DNA of 64,000 bases. Origin: Polaribacter sp. Q13 (GTDB lineage: Bacteria > Bacteroidota > Bacteroidia > Flavobacteriales > Flavobacteriaceae). The DNA lies in NCBI RefSeq assembly GCF_016858305.2, contig NZ_CP074436.1, forward strand, positions 1,508,001-1,572,000. Reading direction: 5' to 3'. The position numbers were made by a program, and so were the translations under genes. This document shows positions 1 through 8,332 of this stretch, piece by piece. The first letter of the stretch is position 1. The number at the start of each line of letters is the position of its first letter. The notes beneath the pieces were generated by a model. The model ran no database searches. It worked only from the letters and a program-made list of their open reading frames with translations, and had not been told where the DNA came from.

Positions 1-1
1 T

Positions 2-2089
2 ATTGTCCACGGTTCTGGCCTATTTAAACCATATTTCAAACAATATCAAAAATGGAGAGACGATTCTGTAAGTGTTGCTCAAGAATTAATAAAAAATGAA
101 AGAGATGTACTTTTTCTCAATTTAGATGTTAAAGATTATTTTCATTCTGTTAGAATACCAAACAAATTAATTCATAGTGAGGATAGAACTCATTATAAAA
201 TAGCTTATAATAATCTAAACAAGCTCTTTTTAAAAATTCATCATATTTATACGGATAAAATAACGGAACAATATGAGCAACCATATGATTTCTCGAATGA
301 GTTGAAACGTAATGATAATAATGAACTATTAGAGTTTATATTACCTATTGGTCTTTTATCTTCTTTCGTTCTTGCAAATGACTATCTAAAAGATTTTGAT
401 AAAAGAATTGTAGAAAAATACAAACCTGCATATTACGGAAGATATGTTGATGATATTTTATTAGTTCTTGCTGACCCTAATCCAAATTCAAGTAATGAAG
501 AAGAAAATGAAGATTTTAAATTCTCATTTTCTGAATACAAAAAGAGAATTAAAAGGAAAAATGGTATTCATTATAAAATCACCTTCGAAGAAGAAACTCT
601 TAATGAAATTGAAAAATATATTATATCTAACCTAAGTCCATTAATCAACCTTGTTGATTCTCCTTTTTCTAAAGACTCAAGTAATTCTAAAGGAAGGGTT
701 TTTAAAATAAATGGTAAGAAATCATTATTCTGTCAAAGTGAAAAAACACTTCTTTACTACTTTGATTCGGAAGAATCAGATATGGTAATAAATAAATTAA
801 AAAAAGAATTAGAAGAGAGAACTAGTGAATTTAGAGATTTACCAAATCACGACAATTCTTTAGGAGAGTTTGAAAAAAGCGCATATCATTTAGATTATAA
901 TGGAACAGAAGGAAAAATTAAAACCCTACAAGATTATAAAGAAAACAGATATGGCTTAACTTTATTTCTTTCTAATCAAATATTCAGTTCTTTAAATCAC
1001 GAACGCAATATTTCTGAAAAAGAAAAAAATCAAGTTCTTAAATTTTTCAAAGGCTCTACTTGTTTGGAATTTTATCGCTTATGGGAAAGAGTTTTTACCT
1101 ATTTTTTAGTCAACAAAGAACCTAAATCATACATAGATTTTTATATCCATTGTGCGGAGCAAATAGATAATATTGGTAAAAAAGATATTGAGTTTATTGA
1201 AAACACAAAAGTAGAATATAGAATTGTTCAAAAATCAATGGCTGAGTATTTAGATTGTGCTCACGAATTAACTATTTCTTTAAATCCAATGTTTTTGAAC
1301 CAAAGCAAAGACATTGAGCGCCATTTTGATTTTAAAACTAGTGAACTATCTAATTCACTACTAGTATACTTTATGAATGATACTGAGATAACAAAATCAA
1401 ATTCAGTTTGGCAAAATAGATTTAGAGAAACGAATATGATTAGGCATCAATATGTTTCAACACCATTATTAAATTACACCAAAGACTCTAAAAAAGGATA
1501 TAGCAATTTACTAAAGCTTCAATTTGATATTGAGTCTTATGAATTGGATGATGAGCTTATTAAAAACTCTCCAAGACCTATAAAGTTTTGGGAATGTTGC
1601 TTTGCTTCTACTTTTTCAGAGTTGTCAAAATTCAATAAATCAAAATGCAAAGAAGAGAATGGATACCACTTGACAGATATTTTAGGTCCGATAATAAAAA
1701 AAGAGAAAGATCAATTAACTAAAGAAAAAACTTCAACAGAAGAGTACTATTTAGATTATGCTTTTGATATTTACTTAAATGGTAATTCAAATCATTTACC
1801 TCATTATATTTTAAGCGACAAGAAATTAAAATCAAGTTTTTTTAATTTAGTAAATCGAAACGATAATTTAGATAACCAAAATCAAATTAAAGAATTTCGA
1901 GTAAATTCTAAAGATAAAATTAAGGAACCGAGTATTTCATTTGCTAATACAGAAGTCACAGAGAGTAACATTGTCAAAGGTGTTAGGAATGAACCGAATT
2001 TATCAATTGAAAGGTATCAGCGTTTAGCACTAATTTTAAATCAAGCTAGAAAAGAAAATTCAGATATAGTATTATTCCCTGTGGAGTAG
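2..2089 (+). CDS. Reverse transcriptase with truncated C-terminal nitrilase domain (DRT1/UG1-like), partial
   Basis: The frame is open from the window edge, so the 5' end lies outside. Visible RT motifs: FLNLDVKDYFHSV (113-151, motif A), PIGLLSSFVLANDYL (344-388, B' region) and YYGRYVDDILLVL (431-469, the YxDD catalytic site). A long, mostly helical linker follows. The last ~30 codons (RYQRLALILNQ, then SDIVLFP) look like the start of a nitrilase domain. RT followed by nitrilase is the known layout of the anti-phage RT class UG1 (DRT1). The frame enters the IS3-family element at 2082, which supplies the last codons (VE, stop). The catalytic part of the nitrilase is therefore missing and the system is probably dead. 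The RT call is firm; the DRT1 assignment is inference from the last residues. Confidence 0.8.
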   Translation: MVHGSGLFKPYFKQYQKWRDDSVSVAQELIKNERDVLFLNLDVKDYFHSVRIPNKLIHSEDRTHYKIAYNNLNKLFLKIHHIYTDKITEQYEQPYDFSNELKRNDNNELLEFILPIGLLSSFVLANDYLKDFDKRIVEKYKPAYYGRYVDDILLVLADPNPNSSNEEENEDFKFSFSEYKKRIKRKNGIHYKITFEEETLNEIEKYIISNLSPLINLVDSPFSKDSSNSKGRVFKINGKKSLFCQSEKTLLYYFDSEESDMVINKLKKELEERTSEFRDLPNHDNSLGEFEKSAYHLDYNGTEGKIKTLQDYKENRYGLTLFLSNQIFSSLNHERNISEKEKNQVLKFFKGSTCLEFYRLWERVFTYFLVNKEPKSYIDFYIHCAEQIDNIGKKDIEFIENTKVEYRIVQKSMAEYLDCAHELTISLNPMFLNQSKDIERHFDFKTSELSNSLLVYFMNDTEITKSNSVWQNRFRETNMIRHQYVSTPLLNYTKDSKKGYSNLLKLQFDIESYELDDELIKNSPRPIKFWECCFASTFSELSKFNKSKCKEENGYHLTDILGPIIKKEKDQLTKEKTSTEEYYLDYAFDIYLNGNSNHLPHYILSDKKLKSSFFNLVNRNDNLDNQNQIKEFRVNSKDKIKEPSISFANTEVTESNIVKGVRNEPNLSIERYQRLALILNQARKENSDIVLFPVE

Positions 2090-2112
2090 CTAATAAATTT
2101 GTGACTATTTTC

Positions 2113-2946
2113 TTAAGCTACTTTTTTAATAATTCCTCTCAATTTTATTTCCATTTCTAGCGGTGAGAGATATCCTAAACTAGAATGTAATCTTTGGGTA
2201 TTATACCAATAAATATAGTCTTCTATAGAGTCATATAGTTGATTGTAGGACGTAAATTTAAATCGATATAACCATTCGTACTTTATTGTCTTAAAGAAGC
2301 TTTCAGCTACCGCATTGTCCCAACAATTACCTTTTCTACTCATACTTTGGGTTATTTTAAGATTAAAATCACAAATGTTGGTTATTTTGTTTGACGCATA
2401 TTGTACACCTCTATCCGAATGAAAAATTAGACTATTACTAATATTTCTTGTTTTACGAGCATCAATCCAAGCTTTCATTACCGTATTTTGAGTCGTCATA
2501 TCTTCACTTAAAGACCATCCAACAACCTTTCTATCTGCAAGATCTATGATGGTTGTTAAATAATTCCAATCATCATTAACTCGAATATAAGTAATATCAG
2601 ACACCCATTTTTCTCCTAATTTAAGACTAGAGAACTCTCTATTTAACATGTTTTCTGCAATTAAATATTGGTGATTAGAATCTGTTGTAATTACAAATTT
2701 TCTTTTTAAAACACTCCTTAAGCCCATTTCTTTCATTAGTAGTCCGATATAAGAGCGAGAATAAATTAAGCCTTCTCGTTCTAACTTTTTTTGAATCCTA
2801 CAACTACCATATATTTCTTTACTTTCTTTAAAAATAATTTTAATCCTTTCTTTTAAATGTATTTTAGGTGTTTTTAAAAATATAACATCTTTGTTTTTAA
2901 ACCAATGATAATAAGCATTTTTACTAAGCTTCATAGATTTACACAT
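2113..2946 (-). CDS. IS3-family transposase OrfB (DDE integrase core)
   Basis: This is the catalytic half of the transposase. An N-terminal HTH_21-like segment (residues 1-60, AYYHWFKNKD) is followed by an rve core with the three acidic motifs WVSDITYI, FHSDRGVQYA and NCWDNAVAESFF, then the closing YNTQRLHSSLGYLSPLE typical of IS3. The frame stays open upstream of this ATG (RYQFILENIDIYPVEK), so the active protein is expected to be an OrfAB fusion made by -1 frameshifting rather than a product started here. Length is normal and no internal damage is seen. Confidence 0.93.
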   Translation of the reverse strand: MCKSMKLSKNAYYHWFKNKDVIFLKTPKIHLKERIKIIFKESKEIYGSCRIQKKLEREGLIYSRSYIGLLMKEMGLRSVLKRKFVITTDSNHQYLIAENMLNREFSSLKLGEKWVSDITYIRVNDDWNYLTTIIDLADRKVVGWSLSEDMTTQNTVMKAWIDARKTRNISNSLIFHSDRGVQYASNKITNICDFNLKITQSMSRKGNCWDNAVAESFFKTIKYEWLYRFKFTSYNQLYDSIEDYIYWYNTQRLHSSLGYLSPLEMEIKLRGIIKKVA

Positions 2947-2993
2947 CTTCTCAACTGGATATATATCAATGTTTTCTAAAATGAATTGATACC

Positions 2994-3275
2994 TTATAGG
3001 TCGCTCTTGGAGAAGATGCTCACCGCCTTTTTTAAGATGTCACGCTCCATGGTTACATTCTTTAACTCTTTCTTTAGAGCCTTGAGTTCTTGAGCTTCAA
3101 TAGATAACTCCTTTTTTTTTGAGAAATCACCCGATTGTAACTTGTATTCGCGTTTCCAACGCCCAACCATACTCAAGCTTAAACCATAATCCTCACTAAC
3201 TTGTTTTGTCTTAATGCCCGAATTTAACAGTTCTACAATCATAACTTTAAATTCATTGTCATACTTTTTTACCAT
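2994..3275 (-). CDS. IS3-family transposase OrfA (helix-turn-helix)
   Basis: A 93-residue DNA-binding half of the transposase. MVKKYDNEFKVMIVELL and the following QVSEDYGLSLSMVGRWKREY form a helix-turn-helix, then a leucine-zipper-like coiled coil (residues ~60-88, ALKKELKNVTMERDILKKA). A slippery heptamer A-AAA-AAG sits in frame at 3033-3027 near the 3' end, and orfB lies in the -1 frame, so programmed -1 frameshifting should give OrfAB. The two frames and the heptamer are seen in the sequence; the mechanism is known for this family. Confidence 0.92.
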   Translation of the reverse strand: MVKKYDNEFKVMIVELLNSGIKTKQVSEDYGLSLSMVGRWKREYKLQSGDFSKKKELSIEAQELKALKKELKNVTMERDILKKAVSIFSKSDL

Positions 3276-3390
3276 AAGTCAAATATAAAATTTATAACCT
3301 CATAAAAATCGTCACATCAAATGTAGACACTCCAGAAAACAAATTTCTGGACATCGATTTACAAACGAAAAAAATATAACCTATTTAGAA

Positions 3391-4110
3391 TTGGACAGCA
3401 TTGATTCAAAGGTATCTTACTTCTTGCATAATTATTTGATTTCAGTAGCTGAGAAGGAATGGAAAGACACTATTTCTACGAACGGCTTAAGAGAGGAATT
3501 TTCTTTAGTTAATGCTTTAAAAAACCCTGAAAATGTTTATAAACTTAATTTAAGAAGAAAAAGAATTGATTCAATTCCACCTGAAATAGGGAAATTAAAA
3601 AATTTAGAAGTTTTAATTATTTCTGGTTCAACAATAAAATCTCTTCCAAAAGAAATCGAAAACTGTAAGAAATTAAAATCAATAATTGCTAATTCAAGTA
3701 AATTGGAAGAATTACCTTCTTCATTAGGGAATTTAAAAAATTTGAGAACACTAAAAGTTGGAAACTGTAATTTAAAATCTATTCCAAAAGAAATAGGGAA
3801 TATTGAAAGTTTATGGGAATTATCACTTGGGCATAATAATATTAAAACACTTCCTCAAGAACTTGGTAAACTAAAAAATCTGACAGTGTTAGATATTAGT
3901 GACAATCCAATAAAAGAATTTCCTTCTTGTATTGTTCAAATGGAAAACCTAAAAAGGTTTTGGATGTATAGGAGTAATATTAAACAAATCCCTTTTGAAA
4001 TTAATAACCTTAAATATTTAGACCATATAAGATTAAGTAAGAAAAAAATTGAGAATATAGATTCTATTGAAAGTGTGATGCCTGAAATTATGTTTTTAGA
4101 TAAGAATTAA
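3391..4110 (+). CDS. Leucine-rich repeat protein, 5' end probably lost
   Basis: The product has about six to seven leucine-rich repeats of ~23 residues (residues ~50-220; units such as LPKEIGNIESLWELSLGHNN) after a helical N-terminal stretch. LRR proteins bind other proteins; no enzyme motif is seen and no signal peptide is visible. The only listed start is TTG at 3391, but the same frame is open back to the IS3 end at 3334 (...FTNEKNITYLE). The cassette's right arm (complement GTTAGGTGCAGTT) next to attC-like site 1 has no partner arm upstream. The true 5' part of gene and cassette was therefore probably removed with the IS insertion. Confidence 0.7.
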   Translation: MDSIDSKVSYFLHNYLISVAEKEWKDTISTNGLREEFSLVNALKNPENVYKLNLRRKRIDSIPPEIGKLKNLEVLIISGSTIKSLPKEIENCKKLKSIIANSSKLEELPSSLGNLKNLRTLKVGNCNLKSIPKEIGNIESLWELSLGHNNIKTLPQELGKLKNLTVLDISDNPIKEFPSCIVQMENLKRFWMYRSNIKQIPFEINNLKYLDHIRLSKKKIENIDSIESVMPEIMFLDKN

Positions 4111-4120
4111 AACTGCACCT

Positions 4121-4247
4121 AACACCGTGTAAAAAAAATTGCTGGTTTTAGCCTACTTACGAAAATCCTCGCGGATTTTCTTGGTTCGTGTTTTATTTAG
4201 TAACTTTATTGCTTAGAAACACGCAACTTTCCTTACACAACAACGTT
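4121..4247 (+). repeat. attC-like site 1
   Basis: Closes the LRR cassette. Outer stem GTGTAA opposite TTACAC; inner hairpin GAAAATCC/GGATTTTC with a TCGC loop. Site 11 is its closest relative. Confidence 0.85.
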
Positions 4248-4256
4248 GTAAAACAT

Positions 4257-4745
4257 TTGAAAAAAGCGTTCCAAATACTAATTATTGTACTGTTTTCAGT
4301 TTCTTGTTCCAATTCAAAAAAAGGAATTATAACTGAAAACAGAACTCTTTATGTGTTCGACTTTGATTCTCTAAAACGAACAGAAAACTACAAACTGACA
4401 ATTGAAATTAGAGATACTATAACCAAATACAAATATCAAAATCTGACTGACGAAAGTAAAAATATGGATGTATTTTACATTCCGAAAACTAAAATATTAA
4501 AATTTGCAATGTGGAAATACATTCCAAAAAATAGCGAGAATTTTAAAGGATTTTCGCTTTCCAAAACTGAATTCGTGAATTACGAAATGCAAGAACCAGA
4601 AACCGACGGAACTGGACCAATTTTGTTCAATCCTGAATACGGCATTTTAGGAATTGGTAATGTAATGGCGCCGAATTTTGTTTATTTAAAAAATCAATCG
4701 GATTCAAAAATTTTAGATAATATAATTGAAAAACTAACTGAATAA
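4257..4745 (+). CDS. Small lipoprotein, unknown function
   Basis: The frame is open from an ATG at 4188, but that start lies inside attC-like site 1. The TTG at 4257, ten bases after the site, is more likely. From there the product starts LKKAFQILIIVLFSVSC, a short basic n-region, hydrophobic core and lipobox Cys, so an exported lipoprotein of about 163 residues is expected. The mature part is mixed alpha/beta with no motif I recognise. Single-gene cassette; its ends read GTTGTAAAACAT on the left and the complement of GTTGTAAAACGT on the right. No promoter is evident. Confidence 0.65.
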   Translation: MKKAFQILIIVLFSVSCSNSKKGIITENRTLYVFDFDSLKRTENYKLTIEIRDTITKYKYQNLTDESKNMDVFYIPKTKILKFAMWKYIPKNSENFKGFSLSKTEFVNYEMQEPETDGTGPILFNPEYGILGIGNVMAPNFVYLKNQSDSKILDNIIEKLTE

Positions 4746-4759
4746 AAAAAACGTTTTAC

Positions 4760-4885
4760 AACACCGTGTATAAAAAATTGCTATTTTTAGCTTAACCAAT
4801 GTCAGTTGCTTTGCTTGCTAGCTTCTGATTTTCCTTCGGAAAATCCTCGCACACAAGCACGCAACTTTCCATACACATAAACGTT
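4760..4885 (+). repeat. attC-like site 2
   Basis: Outer stem GTGTAT opposite ATACAC; inner hairpin GATTTTCC/GGAAAATC with a TTC loop. The middle part (TTGCTTTGCTTGCTAGC) is unlike other sites of the GTGTATAAAAAATTGCT group. Confidence 0.85.
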
Positions 4886-4895
4886 GTAAATAATT

Positions 4896-5318
4896 ATGAA
4901 GAAACTTTTCGCTTTTATAACAATATTATCACTTTTTGGATTTTCACAAGAAAACAATGAGTGTAATGAAAGAACAATTCCATATTGGTGGAATGGAGTA
5001 AATAGCAGAATTGAAGGAGAAAAACCAAGTTTAAGAAAAGCTTTTAAGAATATTCAAAATTCAGAAACTGAAATTACACCAAAAAATGGTTTTATAACTT
5101 TAAGATTAAACATTACTAAAACTGGAAAATTCTGCGACATAGAAACATTTCAAATTGACGAGAATTATGAAAAAACAGAATTTAACAATGGAAAATTAGC
5201 CAAAAAAATTGAACAAATTGCTATTAAAATTAAAGACTGGAAAAGAGACAAAGATTATAAAACTTACAATTTAATAAGGTTAAAAATTAAAGACGGAAAA
5301 ATTGAAGAAATTTTTTAA
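4896..5318 (+). CDS. Small exported protein, possibly TonB-C-like domain
   Basis: The ATG at 4896 overlaps the cassette's left arm. The 140-residue product starts with a signal peptide (MKKLFAFITILSLFGFS). The rest (ITLRLNITKTGKFCDIETF, then a helix and a final strand) has the order of strands and helices of TonB C-terminal domains, which bind outer-membrane receptors; this is a weak resemblance. It is the first gene of a two-gene cassette and overlaps the next gene by 17 bp, so the two are likely translated together. Confidence 0.6.
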   Translation: MKKLFAFITILSLFGFSQENNECNERTIPYWWNGVNSRIEGEKPSLRKAFKNIQNSETEITPKNGFITLRLNITKTGKFCDIETFQIDENYEKTEFNNGKLAKKIEQIAIKIKDWKRDKDYKTYNLIRLKIKDGKIEEIF

Positions 5319-6069
5319 AATATTAGGAATTGTATTTGGTTTCATCATAATTATTGGAATTGGTTTCAGTATTTACCTTTATTTCTGGAATAAAGATAGA
5401 ATTCAGACAACAAAAGAATTATCTGAAAAAATAGAGAATTTTGAATCCAAAAATAGTGAAGAATATATGGAATATTCAGTTCACTTAAATAAGGCAGGAG
5501 ATTTTGAAAAAGGGTTTACATATTTAAATAAAGCAGTTGAACTTGAGCCAGAAATGCATTTAGGTTATCGAGGTTGGATCAGATTAAGGAAAATTAGAGA
5601 TTTTGATAAAGCTTTGGCAGATTTTGATAGACTTGATAGTTTAACACCTAAATTTGTAGATGCGCCTTGGGGAGAAAACATTGACTTTTTGAGAGGAGAA
5701 TGCTATTTTGGAAAAAAAGATTATCAAAAAGCAATTGAATCATTCAATCTAAATGTTAAACATAATAAAGAAGATTGGGTAGATATTCACACTTTTGTTT
5801 ATCTCGGACTTTGTGAATATAAACTCGGTAATTATGAAAAAGCTATTTCAGAATTTGAAAGAGCTTTAGCACAATCAGAATATACGACTGAATCATCTTT
5901 TGGAATTTCTAAAGCATATTACAAACTTGGAAATATTGAGAAAGCTAAAGAAAATATTTTAGAAGCTGAAAAAAACATAGATTATAAAAGAGATGATGCT
6001 TACAATGAATTTTTAAATGAAATTTATTTGTCTGAAATATTAGAATTTAAAGAACAATTAGAAAAATAA
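5302..6069 (+). CDS. Membrane-anchored TPR protein
   Basis: The start is a TTG at 5302 inside the end of the previous gene; no ATG fits before the membrane segment. Residues ~5-28 (FFKILGIVFGFIIIIGIGFS) form one transmembrane helix. The remainder holds roughly four to five tetratricopeptide repeats (for example GFTYLNKAVELEPEMHLGY, YQKAIESFNLN, YEKAISEFERAL, IEKAKENILEAE), a protein-binding scaffold probably facing the periplasm. It shares a cassette with the TonB-C-like gene, and the 17-bp overlap suggests coupled translation and perhaps a shared complex. Partner unknown. Confidence 0.75.
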   Translation: MKKFFKILGIVFGFIIIIGIGFSIYLYFWNKDRIQTTKELSEKIENFESKNSEEYMEYSVHLNKAGDFEKGFTYLNKAVELEPEMHLGYRGWIRLRKIRDFDKALADFDRLDSLTPKFVDAPWGENIDFLRGECYFGKKDYQKAIESFNLNVKHNKEDWVDIHTFVYLGLCEYKLGNYEKAISEFERALAQSEYTTESSFGISKAYYKLGNIEKAKENILEAEKNIDYKRDDAYNEFLNEIYLSEILEFKEQLEK

Positions 6070-6077
6070 CTATTTAC

Positions 6078-6202
6078 AACACCGTATAAACTTTATTGCT
6101 GTTTATAGCTCACTTGGGAAATTCCTCCGGAATTTCGCCGTTCGTGTTTTATTTACTAAATTCACTGCTTAAACAACGCAACAAAGCTTATACATCAACG
6201 TT
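6078..6202 (+). repeat. attC-like site 3
   Basis: Member of the most frequent group (also sites 4, 6, 13, 14, 19, 28, 29): outer stem GTATAA/TTATAC and inner hairpin GAAATTCC/GGAATTTC. Confidence 0.87.
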
Positions 6203-6217
6203 GGCATTAATTAAAAA

Positions 6218-6856
6218 ATGAAAATATTTGAATATTACAGAAAAGCAATAATTTCATTTTCATCAATGTTATTGGTGTTTCTTTTTTCGTTTATAATATC
6301 AGGAAAATTTAATATAAATGGAATTATAAATATTACTTACTTAATATTTGGAGTTTCTATATTTTTAGGAACACTTTATTATATTTATGATGTTTATTTT
6401 GGTCCAAAAAAGAGAGTAAATGAATTAAAAAAATATCCTTTTACGGAATTAATGAAAATTGGTTTTAAACACAAAAAAGATTATTTAATTGGAAAAATTA
6501 ATGGGTTTACAGTAATTGTTGGCTACAATTGGAGAAATGAAAAAGGATTTCCTTGTGTTTATGGAATTATACTTTTTGACCCAAGAATAAATGGAAAACT
6601 CATGAATAATTACGATCTTAATAAGTTACAAAACTCAATAAAAGATGAATATAATTTTTGGGAATATGGCAGATTAAAAACTGAATGGAACTTTACCAAA
6701 GAAAAACCAAATCATAAGTCAATAATTACAAAACTGAAAAAGAATTCTAATCTGATTTTAAATAAAGGAATGAATAAAATTAGCTATGAAAATTGGAAAA
6801 ATGAAATTGAAAGTAAATATTCTGAAAGTAAAAAAACTAATGCCAACACCGTATAA
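6218..6856 (+). CDS. Small membrane protein with two N-terminal TM helices, unknown function
   Basis: A 212-residue product with two hydrophobic helices (residues ~10-30 and ~37-58) followed by a soluble domain of ~150 residues with no motif I recognise. The ATG lies 16 bp after site 3, so the start is secure. The gene does not end inside its cassette body: it reads through AATGCCAACACCGTA into site 4 and uses TAA at 6854-6856, giving the tail NANTV. Single-gene cassette with perfectly matched arms (GTTGGCATTA on both sides). Confidence 0.65.
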   Translation: MKIFEYYRKAIISFSSMLLVFLFSFIISGKFNINGIINITYLIFGVSIFLGTLYYIYDVYFGPKKRVNELKKYPFTELMKIGFKHKKDYLIGKINGFTVIVGYNWRNEKGFPCVYGIILFDPRINGKLMNNYDLNKLQNSIKDEYNFWEYGRLKTEWNFTKEKPNHKSIITKLKKNSNLILNKGMNKISYENWKNEIESKYSESKKTNANTV

Positions 6857-6969
6857 ACTTTATTGCTGGTTTTAGCTCACTTGGGAAATTCCTTCGGAAT
6901 TTCGCCGTTCGTGTTTTATTTACTAAATTCACTGCTTAAACAACGCAACAAAGCTTATACAACAACGTT
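6845..6969 (+). repeat. attC-like site 4
   Basis: Almost identical to site 3; hairpin loop TTC instead of TCC. It provides the stop codon of the preceding gene. Confidence 0.87.
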
Positions 6970-7002
6970 GGCAAAAATACCTCAGTGAGCTCGAAAAATA
7001 CA

Positions 7003-7113
7003 ATGTAAAGAAAACTAAAATAACTTATCATTTAAAATTATTATGTAAAGAAAAGTCCATTTTCTTATCATTATAAATTACCTTTGTTAAGAAAAATAGA
7101 ATTTCTTATCATT
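7003..7113 (+). promoter_or_regulatory. Three 30-bp palindromic operator-like repeats and a -7 promoter element before the Fic gene
   Basis: Units at 7003-7032, 7043-7072 and 7084-7113 recur every 40-41 bp (about four DNA turns). Each has an AAGAAAA half and most have a TTTTCTT or TTTCTTA half, and all end CTTATCATT, the last directly before the start codon. TACCTTTG at 7079-7086 matches the Bacteroidota -7 element TAnnTTTG and lies between and over units 2 and 3. I infer autoregulation by the helix-turn-helix domain of the Fic protein. Confidence 0.65.
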
Positions 7114-8190
7114 ATGAATGACTTTAAACTTGAAAAACTTCCTTTAAAAAAAGACATTGAAACAAAAAATGTTCTTAAAAAATTAAATGAAGCTCATAGA
7201 GCATTAGCTGAATTAAAAGGTTTAGTATCTAGTATTCCAAATGAAAATATCCTAATTAATACATTAGGGTTACAAGAAGCAAAAGATAGTTCTGAAATTG
7301 AAAACATCATCACAACACACGATGATCTTTATAAAGCTGAACTAAATTTAGATGGAGTAAAATCGTTAGATGCCAAAGAAGTTCAAAATTATATTTCTGC
7401 ATTAAAAATTGGGTATTCATTAATTTCAAAAAGAAATATTTTAACAAATAATGACATTATCCAAATACAATCTGAATTAGAAAAAAATAATGCAGGTTTT
7501 AGAAAAGTTCCTGGAACTGCATTAAAAAATGCTAAAACTGGAGAAACAGTTTATACTCCGCCACAAGACCTTGAAACTATAAAAAATTTAATGTCTAATT
7601 TAGAACAATTTATTAACGACGATACTTTATCTGACTTTGACCCAATAGTAAAAATGGCTATTATACATTATCAATTTGAAAGTATCCACCCTTTTTATGA
7701 CGGTAATGGTAGGACAGGAAGAATTATTAATGTGCTTTATTTAGTAATGAAAGATTTACTTGATTTACCAATTCTATATTTGAGTAGTTTTATTATTGAA
7801 AATAAAGCTAAATATTATGAATTATTACAAGAAGTTAGAATTACTGACAATTGGGAAAATTGGTTAATCTATATTATCAAAGCAGTCGAGCAAACTTCTA
7901 AACAAACTATAATTCTAATAAAAGATATTCAGAAATTAATGCTTGAATATAAACACTTAATTAGAGATAATTATAAATTTTATAGTCAAGATTTATTGAA
8001 TAACCTATTTCAACATCCATACACAAAAATTGAGTTTATAGAAAGAGATTTAGGAGTATCAAGAATTACAGCTGCTAATTATTTAAATAGATTAGCGAAA
8101 GATGGAATTCTAACAAAACAAAAACTAGGAACTGGAAATTACTATATCAATGAAAAATTATATACGATTTTAACAAAAAAAGTACTTTAG
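7114..8190 (+). CDS. Fic-family protein (AMPylase type) with N-terminal inhibitory motif and C-terminal winged helix
   Basis: A TTG at 7084 lies inside the operator repeats; the ATG at 7114 directly after the last repeat is the likelier start (358 residues). A Fic_N-like region contains SSEIEN (residues ~59-64), fitting the (S/T)xxxE(G/N) inhibitory motif. The Fic core holds the complete motif HPFYDGNGRTGR (192-203), so transfer of AMP or another nucleotide to a target protein should be possible. The C-terminal ~60 residues (EFIERDLGVSRITAANYLNRL) form a winged helix that probably binds the operators upstream. This is one of few cassettes with its own promoter-like signals. Such proteins act as self-controlled regulators or toxins; the target cannot be read here. 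Confidence 0.88.
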   Translation: MNDFKLEKLPLKKDIETKNVLKKLNEAHRALAELKGLVSSIPNENILINTLGLQEAKDSSEIENIITTHDDLYKAELNLDGVKSLDAKEVQNYISALKIGYSLISKRNILTNNDIIQIQSELEKNNAGFRKVPGTALKNAKTGETVYTPPQDLETIKNLMSNLEQFINDDTLSDFDPIVKMAIIHYQFESIHPFYDGNGRTGRIINVLYLVMKDLLDLPILYLSSFIIENKAKYYELLQEVRITDNWENWLIYIIKAVEQTSKQTIILIKDIQKLMLEYKHLIRDNYKFYSQDLLNNLFQHPYTKIEFIERDLGVSRITAANYLNRLAKDGILTKQKLGTGNYYINEKLYTILTKKVL

Positions 8191-8192
8191 CC

Positions 8193-8316
8193 AACAACGT
8201 GTAGTAAAAATTGCTAAATTAGTGCTTAATAAAAGTAGTTGCTTTTTTATTCACTTCTGTTTTCTTTCGGAAAATAGTCGTTCATAAAACCGCAACTTTC
8301 AATACACAACCACGTT
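8193..8316 (+). repeat. attC-like site 5
   Basis: Begins AACAACGTG instead of AACACCGTG. Outer stem GTGTA/TACAC; inner hairpin TTTTC/GAAAA around TTTCG. Arm of the Fic cassette pairs except at position 7. Confidence 0.82.
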
Positions 8317-8332
8317 GCCATTAATTTACGAA

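Larger units (their letters stand above)
2082..3334 (-). mobile_element. IS3-family insertion sequence, complete, with imperfect terminal inverted repeats
   Basis: The ends are related: TGGAGT at 2082 with GTGAC a little inside, and on the opposite strand TGGAGTGTCTA from 3334 with GTGACGATTTTT inside. Between them lie orfA and orfB on the minus strand, in the -1 relation typical of IS3. No target-site duplication is visible: the left flank reads CCTG and the right flank GAAA. Both neighbouring genes look cut, so a deletion or recombination probably happened next to the element. Confidence 0.88.

Noticed and set aside
2..2089. Retron or group II intron reverse transcriptase
   Set aside because: No msr/msd-like or intron structure and no maturase part is visible; the C-terminal end fits a nitrilase fusion better.
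2082..3334. Target-site duplication of the first IS
   Set aside because: Flanks CCTG and GAAA do not match at any length of 3-5 bp.
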